Of a DNA stretch of 64,000 nt, positions 18,448-26,364 are shown piece after piece. Both the position numbers and the translations under genes were made by a program. The notes under the pieces were generated by a model. It did no database searches. It was not told where the DNA came from and saw only the letters and a list, made by a program, of their open reading frames with translations. Positions within the stretch are counted from its first letter, which is position 1. Every line of letters begins with the position of its first letter. The stretch is from Bacillota bacterium (GTDB taxonomy: Bacteria; Bacillota; Clostridia; DSM-8532): the NCBI GenBank assembly GCA_023415825.1, contig JAEZJF010000030.1, positions 62,001-126,000 of the forward strand, written 5' to 3'.

Positions 18448-19665
18448 CTAAATTTTTGACACGCAGTTTCTGCCGTTGTTTTTTGATTTATATAACGCTT
18501 CATCAGCTTTTCGAATAACATCATGAAATGTTTTTAAAAGGTCATTCTTCTGGGCGACTCCTATACTGACAGTAATATTAACGGTTTCTTTACTCTTGGC
18601 ATATGAATTAACGGTTTCTTTACTCTTATCGGCAGGATTGCTGATTTTTTTAGGCTTTTCCTTGGGACGGTTAGCCGCTCTAAGATAAAAAGGCCTTCTC
18701 TCAATTGCCTTGCGCATATGCTCAAGCTGTTGCATTATATCATTATACGGCATTCCTGAAAACAGCACAACAAATTCCTCGCCTCCATAGCGAAAAACCT
18801 TGGCACGGCCAGAGGCTTTATTAAGAATCGAGGCTACCATTTTAAGCACCTCATCACCCACATCATGCCCATATTTGTCATTTATATGTTTAAAATGATC
18901 CAGATCAACCATGGCAATGGCATACCTGTTTCTGAGCTTTAACAGCTCCTGTTCAAGAGCCCGGCGCGACAAAACACCTGTCAGGGTATCATAAAAAGCG
19001 AGAGAATACGACATATCCAGCAATGCTATAACAATGATAACAAAGATGGCAGTGGTAAAAACGGCCACAAGCGGGGTACGATGCGCAAAATGAAGTGAAA
19101 TATACGAAGTAAGGAGAACCGCAACAAATATAAGATTTAGATATTGGTCCTTCAAGATATAGCTAGCCAGGAGAATGCAAATAGATATGATAAAAAGCAC
19201 TACTGCAGGTGCATTAAGGCTGATGACCGCTTTGTTTATTCCAGTAGTTACAGGTACGCTTGACTTCCCCATCATATTTATAAAGACCCATATGATTTGA
19301 ACCAGAACAATAATGGCCTTGTTCCTTCCATAAGAGCTGACAACGCCTCTCTCCTTTGAAAAGCCCAACCATACGGCATTCAAGGGCAGCAATATGCTGA
19401 TAAAGGCTACAACTTCATATAGCATGGGAGGTTTTGATTCCGCTAAGTTCACTAGAATATACGTGAAAAGGATAAAACAAACCAGGAAAAAGGAATTGCT
19501 GTTTTGAAACCAGACGCTCATAAAAAGAGCTAAAAGGGCAATGACGTAAGGAAGAACCTTAATCAAGGATTGGACAGCGTCACCGAAAAGCTCGACCCTA
19601 GTGGCCATAGCCCATGCAATCAGAAGAACTATAAATGGCGCAATCACTGTCGCAATCCTTCTCAT
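18448..19665 (-). CDS. Membrane-bound diguanylate cyclase (GGDEF protein)
   Basis: A 405-residue protein with about six to seven N-terminal membrane segments (residues 1-220) and a C-terminal GGDEF domain. Active-site motifs are complete: MVDLDHFKHINDKYGHDVGD and RYGGEEF. The product-inhibition RxxD site is not conserved (RAKV where RxxD is expected), suggesting the enzyme escapes feedback inhibition. Between the signature and the last strand (VSIGVA) lies a lysine-rich insert of about 40 residues with the duplicated heptad KSKETVN. Its stop lies 18 bases from the V-ATPase operon. It has its own promoter at 19714-19742. Confidence 0.9.
   Translation of the reverse strand: MRRIATVIAPFIVLLIAWAMATRVELFGDAVQSLIKVLPYVIALLALFMSVWFQNSNSFFLVCFILFTYILVNLAESKPPMLYEVVAFISILLPLNAVWLGFSKERGVVSSYGRNKAIIVLVQIIWVFINMMGKSSVPVTTGINKAVISLNAPAVVLFIISICILLASYILKDQYLNLIFVAVLLTSYISLHFAHRTPLVAVFTTAIFVIIVIALLDMSYSLAFYDTLTGVLSRRALEQELLKLRNRYAIAMVDLDHFKHINDKYGHDVGDEVLKMVASILNKASGRAKVFRYGGEEFVVLFSGMPYNDIMQQLEHMRKAIERRPFYLRAANRPKEKPKKISNPADKSKETVNSYAKSKETVNITVSIGVAQKNDLLKTFHDVIRKADEALYKSKNNGRNCVSKI
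18572..18627 (-). repeat. In-frame tandem duplication inside the GGDEF domain insert
   Basis: The 20-base block TTAACGGTTTCTTTACTCTT occurs twice, at about 18578-18597 and 18608-18627, separated by 10 bases. Period 30 keeps the frame and encodes the repeated KSKETVN. Confidence 0.8.
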
Positions 19666-19713
19666 TTATCCTCTGTACCTCGCATTGAGATTAATTATCC
19701 GGGATACACTTCT

Positions 19714-19742
19714 ATTCTACATAATTCTGTTTATTTATGCAA
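19714..19742 (-). promoter_or_regulatory. Promoter of the GGDEF gene, possibly also of the V-ATPase operon
   Basis: On the minus strand TTGCAT (19742-19737), 17-base spacer, TAGAAT (19719-19714), about 50 bases before the start codon. No other strong promoter was noticed before the V-ATPase genes. Confidence 0.6.
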
Positions 19743-19759
19743 CTTGGCAAATTTTAAAA

Positions 19760-19780
19760 GGAAGGACTTAAAGTCCTTCC
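19760..19780 (-). terminator. Hairpin after the 19783-20628 gene
   Basis: A near-perfect palindrome, GGAAGGACTT and AAGTCCTTCC, immediately after the stop codon and followed on the minus strand by TTTTAAAATTT. Confidence 0.65.
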
Positions 19781-19782
19781 TC

Positions 19783-20628
19783 TCAAACTCTATGTTCTTC
19801 CAGCCCGGGGAAATCAAATTTCTGAGGTGGGAAGAACTGATCCAGCGGGAATTCGATGGTGTCAAAGATTTCGCAAGGATTCTCATCAGTAGAGGTAATG
19901 CACTCCTTGTTGGGGTAGCAGAAATTGAAGGCAGGAATTAAGAGCTGGACAAGGCGCACAAGCTTAATGATTGAGAATAATCCAAGAGTAATGACTACTC
20001 TTCTCTGTGGGCCTATCAAGGCATTAACCTCGCTTCTTTCATCATCGCATCCGCAGTGGTGTTTATCATGTACTCTCTTAACACGGGTATTCAGAACCAA
20101 CGGCTCAGCAACCTCAACCTTGATGATAGGGAGGTTATCCTGTTCTACCAAGCCACCGCAGCCATCGTTGCATCCCTCGCAATTAATTGGCGTATTGCTG
20201 TGCGGATCCACACTCTTAAAGATCTTAATTTTGCCCTCAGATCCAAAGAGAATGACAGTCTTTGAAAACCACACAAAGCCTATCTTTGGAGTAGAATTCA
20301 CGATATTGCCTGTTACATCCTTGTAGCAGAATTCAACTGCTACACGAATCTTGTATCGTACATTAACAGTAAAGAAGCCTCTCTTAAAAGGAACATCCTC
20401 AATATCAGCCAGTATTGCTACCACTTCGGCATCTTTTGTTTTTACCTTGATTGCATTGTTGATGAGATCTTGTACGTTATCAACAAAGTCTACGACCGCA
20501 TCTTCCACACAATCCTTTTCCCGGCAATTGTCATATACTTTTTCTACATGAACACAAACGGCTTCGCGTAGCTTGCATATGTCTTCGCCACCTATAAGTC
20601 CCGGAACGACTTGATCTTTGCAGCCCAT
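19783..20628 (-). CDS. Cysteine-rich conserved hypothetical protein
   Basis: A 281-residue protein I do not recognise by function. The N-terminal CKLREAVCVHVEKVYDNCRE region with closely spaced cysteines resembles a conserved clostridial hypothetical family (recollection, not checked). The middle is rich in beta strands; a second cysteine cluster, CEGCNDGCGG, and HHCGCDDE follow. No signal peptide or membrane segment. The start at 20628 (MGCKDQ) is chosen because GGAGG lies nine bases upstream; the longer frame has no support. The upstream sequence CATATTAT with AC sixteen bases before it resembles a late mother-cell (SigK-like) promoter, so a spore-coat role is conceivable but unproven. Confidence 0.75.
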   Translation of the reverse strand: MGCKDQVVPGLIGGEDICKLREAVCVHVEKVYDNCREKDCVEDAVVDFVDNVQDLINNAIKVKTKDAEVVAILADIEDVPFKRGFFTVNVRYKIRVAVEFCYKDVTGNIVNSTPKIGFVWFSKTVILFGSEGKIKIFKSVDPHSNTPINCEGCNDGCGGLVEQDNLPIIKVEVAEPLVLNTRVKRVHDKHHCGCDDERSEVNALIGPQRRVVITLGLFSIIKLVRLVQLLIPAFNFCYPNKECITSTDENPCEIFDTIEFPLDQFFPPQKFDFPGLEEHRV

Positions 20629-20670
20629 TGTATCGGTCCTCCATTTCAGATTAATTGCCTTCACATTGTC

Positions 20671-20696
20671 ATAATATGCCTTTTGACTGAATTGGT
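20671..20696 (-). promoter_or_regulatory. Possible sporulation-type (SigK/SigE-like) promoter
   Basis: On the minus strand AC (20696-20695), 16-base spacer, CATATTAT (20678-20671), 43 bases before the start codon at 20628. The SigK consensus AC-N16/17-CATANNNT is short, so chance matches are common. Confidence 0.3.
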
Positions 20697-20793
20697 TACT
20701 GTTGGTCATATTCATCAAGGGACATAAATAAGCATTATATTGGCAAGCCATTGAATGCTTCATGATATATTTTATATAAAGGGGTTGTGTGAT

Positions 20794-21909
20794 GTGCCTT
20801 CCAATGAAAACATCAGGCATTTATTAAAAAACAGCATGGGTATAACCACCTGCATATGGTTTAAGAATGGGCTGTTTATGAGTATGCTGGATAATGAAAA
20901 CAAATGGGGGCCTCCCTTTTTGCTATCCGATAATGCGACCTCCGATTTTTCTGCATTGCTCGATTTAGACGAATCCATAAGCACCTGCTTCGTGGATTAT
21001 TCCGGCCGTCTTCTTTATATGAATGCATGCGAGGAGAAGAAAGAGCCTGTAGTTCTTTTAGAGAGCCGTATCAGCGGCAGCTCACCCTATAATGTTCGTT
21101 TAGTTTCCGCCGATGGTTCCAAGTATGTTTTTTATACCGTATCCCATAACCGCAAGCAGCTTCTGACCTGTCAAAAAATTGACCGGTCAGGGTATTCCAT
21201 GCCCGAGGTCGAAGGTGTCATCATTCGGGAAGGCAAGAATTATGCGATATGTTCAGATGATTCAGTCATCCACCTCTTTTTTGTAACCGATGTTCAAAAT
21301 GTAAATTTGCTGGTTCACAGGAAAATAGTCGAAGGAAAAGCCTCAAAACCTATTACCACGCCTTTTCCCTATAGCCCCTCCCTTCGTCTTCAGACTGTTA
21401 TAACAAAAGACGGAACGCTGTATGTCATGGCCGCACCCGACGATGGCCAAGACAGCAGTGTTCTCTTTAGGTTTGACCCCATATTAAATAAATTCTCAAA
21501 GAGTATTGAGGTATATAATGTATCTTCAGGTCCGGGTAGTGATAGCCTTATACTCATTAACAATCAACCCTATGTGGTCCGTTCGCTTCGTAATGCTTTC
21601 ATTCTTTCTAGGATTCGAGTAGATTGTTCTGCTGTTGCCGAAGAATCAAGGATTGATCTGGAAGGCAGGGATATTCCGTTAAAGTGCAGATTTCAATCCA
21701 GTCATAAAGAAGACCGGAATTTTAAGTGTGATATGACCCCCATGCTTTTCGGAAATGGATTGCATTTTCCTTTTGACATCAGAGCACTGGCTTCACAAAA
21801 AATTGAAAAAGGCAATGAAGGCAAAGAAGCGCTCAATGAACGTATTCGAGAGCTGGAAGGAAGAATTGAATTTCTAGAAAACACCATTAGAGAAATTTTA
21901 AGGCCATAA
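20794..21909 (+). CDS. Hypothetical protein with C-terminal coiled coil
   Basis: A 371-residue protein of unknown function. Most of it shows repeating short beta-strand segments (for example DGTLYVMAAPDDG and NQPYVVRSL), as in a beta-propeller-like fold. The last 35 residues form a heptad coiled coil (RIRELEGRIEFLENTI). No signal peptide or membrane segment. GTG 20794 is chosen because AAGGGG lies nine bases upstream; ATG 20755 is an alternative without a ribosome-binding site. It is divergent from the cysteine-rich gene and followed in the same direction by an alpha/beta-hydrolase-like gene. Confidence 0.7.
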   Translation: MPSNENIRHLLKNSMGITTCIWFKNGLFMSMLDNENKWGPPFLLSDNATSDFSALLDLDESISTCFVDYSGRLLYMNACEEKKEPVVLLESRISGSSPYNVRLVSADGSKYVFYTVSHNRKQLLTCQKIDRSGYSMPEVEGVIIREGKNYAICSDDSVIHLFFVTDVQNVNLLVHRKIVEGKASKPITTPFPYSPSLRLQTVITKDGTLYVMAAPDDGQDSSVLFRFDPILNKFSKSIEVYNVSSGPGSDSLILINNQPYVVRSLRNAFILSRIRVDCSAVAEESRIDLEGRDIPLKCRFQSSHKEDRNFKCDMTPMLFGNGLHFPFDIRALASQKIEKGNEGKEALNERIRELEGRIEFLENTIREILRP

Positions 21910-22007
21910 TCCATTCTTGATGGTAACAAAGCAGTGTGTTAGCATAAATATATCAGATTTCAGGTTTGATCCCATATTTAAGATTTCTTTTGAGGAGAGG
22001 GAAATAC

Positions 22008-22994
22008 ATGAAATTCGCACTCTATCTCTTGGCCCTGGCTGCCGCTGCTTTTGCTTTATCCTTTCTTTTTATCATCATTAGCAGGAAGAAGAATATCAAA
22101 TGGTATAGCGGCTCCCCTTCAGAAGGAAAATTTGCAGATGTTCATGGAAAAAAGATCCTTTATCGCGTGAGAGGTAAGGGCGAGCCTATCATTGTGGTTG
22201 TAAGTGCCATTGGCACCTCCCAGGCCGAATGGTGGCCCATTCAAAATGAAGTGGGATTAAAGTATCGTATGATAACCTGGGATCGGGCAGGTTATGGGTG
22301 GAGCACATCGGAAGAGAGCATCAGGTCGGCTGAAAATATATCCAACGAATTGGATATGATCTTAAAGATTCAAAGGGTCAAAAAACCAGTTTACTTGGTA
22401 GCTCACGGTACCGGATCGATATATGCCAGACATTATGCAACCACCCGTCCCCAGAATGTAGCAGGCGCACTTTTCATCAATCCTTCACCTATGCAACTTT
22501 CCCATTGGCTCAATACCGTTAATGAAAATGAAGAGTGCTGCGACTCGCTTAAAAAGACCCTTAAGCTGAAAAATAAAGCATCGAAGGGACTTTTCAGAAT
22601 TATACCGCTCTTTAAAGGCTATCAGTTGGACAGACGCTACAGCCGTGATGTTGTGGAACACTATACGAGAATGGAAAACTACGAGACCATGCAACTGGAG
22701 TTCTCCCAGCTTCAAGAGAGCCTTAATGAAATCGAAGCCGCAGGCAGCTTTCCGCCTATTCCTTTAAGAGTGCTTTACTCGGCCAATGAATCTCTAATCC
22801 GGGAATGGATTCGGAACGGTACTCCGGAATATTCCGCGAGACAATTAGGAAGACTCCATCATGAGCTTTCCAGAGATGTTTTAAAGCTTTCTCCAAAAGC
22901 CACCATTCATGAGATTGAGGGCTCCGGTGAGTATATTCATTTAAGCAAACCCGATATCCTGGTTAAGGAAATGATAGAGTTGGTTAAAATCTAA
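22008..22994 (+). CDS. Membrane-anchored alpha/beta-hydrolase-fold protein lacking the nucleophile Ser
   Basis: A 328-residue protein. Residues 3-25 are a single hydrophobic segment, so it is anchored with the domain outside. The alpha/beta-hydrolase pattern is clear: VHGKKILYRVRGKG, then WDRAGYGWS, then LVAHGTGSIYARHYA where the usual G-H-S-x-G should be. There the nucleophile position is Gly134 (AHGTG), so normal Ser hydrolysis is not expected. A possible late Asp/His (EGSGEYIHLSKPD) is present. It may be a pseudo-enzyme or binding protein. GAGGAGAGG precedes the start at 22008. Confidence 0.8.
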   Translation: MKFALYLLALAAAAFALSFLFIIISRKKNIKWYSGSPSEGKFADVHGKKILYRVRGKGEPIIVVVSAIGTSQAEWWPIQNEVGLKYRMITWDRAGYGWSTSEESIRSAENISNELDMILKIQRVKKPVYLVAHGTGSIYARHYATTRPQNVAGALFINPSPMQLSHWLNTVNENEECCDSLKKTLKLKNKASKGLFRIIPLFKGYQLDRRYSRDVVEHYTRMENYETMQLEFSQLQESLNEIEAAGSFPPIPLRVLYSANESLIREWIRNGTPEYSARQLGRLHHELSRDVLKLSPKATIHEIEGSGEYIHLSKPDILVKEMIELVKI

Positions 22995-23005
22995 TGAAGA
23001 TATAT

Positions 23006-23065
23006 GAACGGTTCTGTATTTTCGAAATATGCGAACGGTTCTGTATTTTCGAAATATGCGAACGG
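23006..23065 (+). repeat. 27-bp tandem repeat, two full copies and a partial third
   Basis: The unit begins GAACGGTTCTG and ends CGAAATATGC. Full copies are at 23006-23032 and 23033-23059, exact to the base as far as read, and the third begins GAACGG at 23060. It lies between the hydrolase stop codon and the 3' end of the 6S RNA. Confidence 0.85.
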
Positions 23066-23304
23066 GCTGTTCATTGCTGAACAGCCCGCGCCCCAAGATG
23101 CCGTTTACCTATTCTTGACACCTGGCACTCGCCAGGTGGGTGTCCTATTGAGCATTTCATACTTCCACTGCCGTTGCACAGGACTTGAGTCCTGTGTCGG
23201 AATTAGGTTGTGGCCTGTAATACGTGCCCAAACAATCGGGCTCCCGTGTCAAATATAGCAGGTTCAAAATTAAGGCATCACGTACATCTCAGGATTGTTT
23301 TCCT
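23063..23304 (-). ncRNA. ssrS: 6S RNA (RNA polymerase-binding regulatory RNA)
   Basis: No credible protein gene lies here, but a well-formed minus-strand promoter does. The predicted transcript has the layout of 6S RNA. CCTGAGATG near the 5' end pairs over nine positions with CATCTTGGG about 200 bases later, the same closing stem as E. coli (CUGAGAUG/CAUCUCGG). The 5' side of the bubble holds GCTATATTTGACAC, comparable to GAUAUUUCAUAC in E. coli. The far end forms hairpins such as ACAGGACTTGAGTCCTGT, and the 3' side has the small hairpin CACCTGGC/GCCAGGTG. A 3' stem (23063-23073 with 23078-23088) probably ends it, although its U tract is weak. The RNA would bind sigma-A holoenzyme. Assignment is by eye. 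Confidence 0.78.
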
Positions 23305-23310
23305 GACTTA

Positions 23311-23339
23311 ATTATAGCATACCCTTTGATGACGCTCAA
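23311..23339 (-). promoter_or_regulatory. Promoter of the 6S RNA gene
   Basis: On the minus strand TTGAGC (23339-23334), 17-base spacer, TATAAT (23316-23311). Predicted start of transcription near 23304. Confidence 0.75.
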
Positions 23340-23423
23340 TATGAACTAATTGTAAATATTGATCTATTTTTCATAGTATAAAAGTATCATATACAAAAAC
23401 TCTCTTACCGCAACATAGTGAAA

Positions 23424-24161
23424 TCAGGGACTTTGCTTTTCTACAAGATTTTTCCAATACCGTCTTGGCATAAATTGTTTCTGCAATCTGGGATTTATTC
23501 TACTTTCAATGGCTATGGATTTAAAGTAGCGTTTCCAAAGCTTCTCAAAGGCTTCGTCATCCCTTTGATCTTCATGAATTGGAATGGGTTCATTTGAAAA
23601 TACAACCTGCTCGGTATCATATAACGCAAAAATGTCCCGTTTGGCATCATGAATAATCCAAGGCTGGTCAGAAAGCCTATCAGCAAAATGATTTGAAATC
23701 AGCATGGTTATATTGTTATCAGGCTCCATTCTGGCGTAATAGAGGCCATTCTTAAGCCTCTTAAAACGCAGGATGCCTAAAAATAAATGAACTTCGCTAA
23801 AAACCTTCCTGCTCATATCATTAACCCACAAAACATCAGGGTTTTGAATATAAGAAGTGGCCTTTCTCCCAATTTTCAATCCAATCTTAATATAGCGATA
23901 AATTGCGGCACCCACATCGGGATGCTCATGAAGATAGGCACTGTAAAGTATTTCAATGGCATCCTGAGACATTTTTCCCACAATCGCCTTATAAACTCTA
24001 TCCGACTTTTCCTGGTCGGTGATAATATCCCGAATCTCTGAAACCAGTGACATCTGATACTGACTTTGCGAAACAATGCTATCAGGATCTTCCTTTCTTG
24101 CATATGCCTCAAAAACCGCCGTGAGAATTCCCTCAAAGCTGCCATCCGTGACATAAATCAT
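23424..24161 (-). CDS. Predicted DNA metabolism/repair protein, DUF4130 type (TIGR03915-like)
   Basis: A 245-residue protein. IYVTDGSFEGILTAVFEAY at the N terminus and the C-terminal WKRYFKSIAIESRINPRLQ are recalled as features of the family named probable DNA metabolism protein, always paired with a radical SAM protein and in some bacteria fused to a uracil-DNA-glycosylase domain. That domain is absent here. Activity is not known. It lies 12 bases after the radical SAM gene and shares its LexA-box promoter, so it should work with that protein on damaged DNA. Confidence 0.85.
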   Translation of the reverse strand: MIYVTDGSFEGILTAVFEAYARKEDPDSIVSQSQYQMSLVSEIRDIITDQEKSDRVYKAIVGKMSQDAIEILYSAYLHEHPDVGAAIYRYIKIGLKIGRKATSYIQNPDVLWVNDMSRKVFSEVHLFLGILRFKRLKNGLYYARMEPDNNITMLISNHFADRLSDQPWIIHDAKRDIFALYDTEQVVFSNEPIPIHEDQRDDEAFEKLWKRYFKSIAIESRINPRLQKQFMPRRYWKNLVEKQSP

Positions 24162-24173
24162 ATCTTGTGCCTC

Positions 24174-25415
24174 TTAGCCAAACATAGAGATTTGCCCGTA
24201 TAGATTCTTTGAATCCGTTTCCTCGGACAATATGGGGTATAAATCGGCTGAATCAATATCAACACCGCCATAATATGCTCCTTTGCAGGTTATAAAGTAC
24301 CTAGCGCGTTTTAATACCACTCTCATTCTTTTTAAATCTTCGTAGGAAAGCGCAGCAACCCTTCTGGCAAGTACAATCTTCTGAGCCATTTTATATCCGA
24401 TACCCGGAACACGCATCAGCATTTCCAAAGGAGCGCGGTTAATTTCCACGGGAAACTGTTCCAAATGCCGTAGAGCCCAATCGCATTTGGGATCGACCCG
24501 GGTATCAAAGCTGGCATGTCCCTCATCCAAGAGCTCCTGGGCCTCAAAGCCATAAAACCTTAAGAGCCAATCGGCTTGATAAATGCGATGCTCTCTAAGA
24601 AGCGGCGGGCTGGTATTGAGAGCCGGAAGATCCTTATGGTCATTTACAGGTACATAAGCGGAGTAATAAACCCTCTTAAGCTTAAAGTTCTTATAAAGAT
24701 CGGATGTCAGGTTTAAAATAGTGAGATCGCTGTCACGGGTTGCTCCCACAATAAGCTGGGTAGACTGGCCCGCCGGTACAAATATCTGCTTTTTTCGGTA
24801 AACAGTGAGCTCATTAGCTCCTTGAATCTGTTCCCGGACAAAGGACATGGGTTTAATGATGGACTCATGATTCTTTTGAGGTGCCAATAGCTTTAACCCC
24901 TGCACCGAAGGCAATTCGATATTGATGCTCATTCGGTCGGCCAGAAGCCCGGCCTCATAAATGAGGCGTAAATCCGCTCCGGGAATCGACTTAACATGAA
25001 TATAGCCATTGAATTTTTGCTCATACCGGAGTTTTTTTAATGCCATAATAATGAGCTCCATGGTGTAGTCGGGACTTTTAATTACCGCTGAGCTCAAAAA
25101 AAGGCCTTCTATGTAATTTCTGCGATAAAATTCGATGGTGAGCTCACAAAGCTCATCAGGAGTGAAGCTTGCACGTCGAATATCATTGGTGGCACGGTTT
25201 ACGCAATATTTGCAATCATAGATGCAGCAATTGGTAAAAAGCACTTTTAAAAGTGAGATGCATCGCCCGTCGTCGGCCCAGCTATGACAAATGCCTGCAA
25301 GCGCAGCATTCCCCAACTGCCCTTTTTTGCTGCTCCGATTACTTCCGCTTGATGAGCATGAAACATCATATTTTGCCGAGTCGGCCAAGATATGAAGCTT
25401 TTCAAGAAGTTGCAT
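24174..25415 (-). CDS. Putative DNA modification/repair radical SAM protein (TIGR03916-like)
   Basis: A 413-residue enzyme. The radical SAM cluster motif is C64-IYD-C68-KY-C71, with another Cys at 63. Near the C terminus, residues 333-350 (LMRVPGIGYKMAQKIVLA) form a helix-hairpin-helix of the non-specific DNA-binding type. This combination fits the family of radical SAM proteins linked to UDG-like repair proteins; the substrate is unknown. The start at 25415 is chosen for GGGAGGG; the frame extends four codons further without support. It is first gene of a two-gene operon. Two LexA-like boxes bracket its promoter. Confidence 0.88.
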   Translation of the reverse strand: MQLLEKLHILADSAKYDVSCSSSGSNRSSKKGQLGNAALAGICHSWADDGRCISLLKVLFTNCCIYDCKYCVNRATNDIRRASFTPDELCELTIEFYRRNYIEGLFLSSAVIKSPDYTMELIIMALKKLRYEQKFNGYIHVKSIPGADLRLIYEAGLLADRMSINIELPSVQGLKLLAPQKNHESIIKPMSFVREQIQGANELTVYRKKQIFVPAGQSTQLIVGATRDSDLTILNLTSDLYKNFKLKRVYYSAYVPVNDHKDLPALNTSPPLLREHRIYQADWLLRFYGFEAQELLDEGHASFDTRVDPKCDWALRHLEQFPVEINRAPLEMLMRVPGIGYKMAQKIVLARRVAALSYEDLKRMRVVLKRARYFITCKGAYYGGVDIDSADLYPILSEETDSKNLYGQISMFG

Positions 25416-25425
25416 AAACCCTCCC

Positions 25426-25480
25426 AAACATATGTTCTTTTATAATTATAGCATAACTCAAATTAAAAAAACATATGTTT
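25426..25480 (-). promoter_or_regulatory. Promoter bracketed by two LexA-like boxes
   Basis: On the minus strand TATAAT lies at 25450-25445. Box 1 at 25426-25437 reads GAACATATGTTT, one base from the Firmicutes SOS core GAAC-N4-GTTC, and covers the probable start of transcription. Box 2 at 25469-25480, AAACATATGTTT, sits on the -35 region. Together they form a larger inverted repeat, CCAAACATATGTT and AACATATGTTTGG. Confidence 0.7.
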
Positions 25481-25499
25481 GGTAAATTTAGCTATACAT

Positions 25500-26342
25500 T
25501 TAAATGGATCTGAAGCCTTTGCCAATGATCTCTGAAGAATTGGTAATGGTAATAAAGGCGTTTTTATCCACCCTGCGGATAAAATTTCGAAGCTCGAGGG
25601 CCTGCCTCCGATTCATAACAGAGGTAATCACATGTTTCTCTTCATTGGTAAAAGCTCCGACAGCCGTATGGATGGTCGCCCCACGCTTGATGTTCTTGAT
25701 AATGTATTCCTTAATGGGCTCTGGGCTATCGCTGACAATAACCACTTGCTTTCTTAGGTTGAAGCCTTCTATAACATTGTCAATAATAAAGCCCTTCATG
25801 ACGAGTCCAAGAACCGAGTACATGCCGATGCGGATGCCAAAAACAACCCCAGCGAGCACTGTTATAATGAAATCCGAACCCATAAGCGCCTTACCGATAT
25901 CCAGGTTTGTGTATTTATTGAGTATTTTGGCGATGATATCAGTTCCCCCTGTGGAGGCATTTTTATTGAACACAATGGCAGAGCCCACAGCCGGAAGGCT
26001 TATGGAGAAGATCAGCTCCAGTAACGTATCGGGTGTAAAGGGAGTACGCATAGGGATGACTACACCCAGGAGCCATACCATTCCTGACAAGGCAAGACTG
26101 GAATAGGCAGTTTTACTGGTAAAGTCAAAGCCCAAAAGTACTAGACCCAAAAGCAAAAAGGCAATATTAATAAGCAGCATTAAAGAGCCCACGCTTAAAT
26201 GTGCAATTAAGCTGTCGGCAATAATGGCAAGACCACTGACACCGCCTGTAGCGAAGTGATTAGGCGCCTTAAAAAAGTGAATGCCCGCGGCTACCAGAAA
26301 TAAACCCAGATTGATGAGCAGAAAATCTTTTACTTTTTTCAT
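25500..26342 (-). CDS. YitT-family membrane protein (DUF161/DUF2179)
   Basis: A 280-residue inner-membrane protein with five or six membrane segments in the first 190 residues, including GGVSGLAIIADSL and the segment ending NKNASTGGTDIIAKILNKY, both typical of YitT. The last 80 residues form the soluble DUF2179 domain (IIKNIKRGATIHTAVGAFT). The function of the family is not settled; transport is often assumed. GGGGAATC precedes the ATG. It lies in the same direction as threonine aldolase but 22 bases downstream of it. Confidence 0.9.
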   Translation of the reverse strand: MKKVKDFLLINLGLFLVAAGIHFFKAPNHFATGGVSGLAIIADSLIAHLSVGSLMLLINIAFLLLGLVLLGFDFTSKTAYSSLALSGMVWLLGVVIPMRTPFTPDTLLELIFSISLPAVGSAIVFNKNASTGGTDIIAKILNKYTNLDIGKALMGSDFIITVLAGVVFGIRIGMYSVLGLVMKGFIIDNVIEGFNLRKQVVIVSDSPEPIKEYIIKNIKRGATIHTAVGAFTNEEKHVITSVMNRRQALELRNFIRRVDKNAFITITNSSEIIGKGFRSI

Positions 26343-26364
26343 GATTCCCCATCCCGGCCTGTTA

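Noticed and set aside
23004..23258. 84-codon open frame after the hydrolase gene
   Set aside because: It lies over the tandem repeat and the 6S RNA, starts inside the repeat and has no ribosome-binding site or family resemblance.
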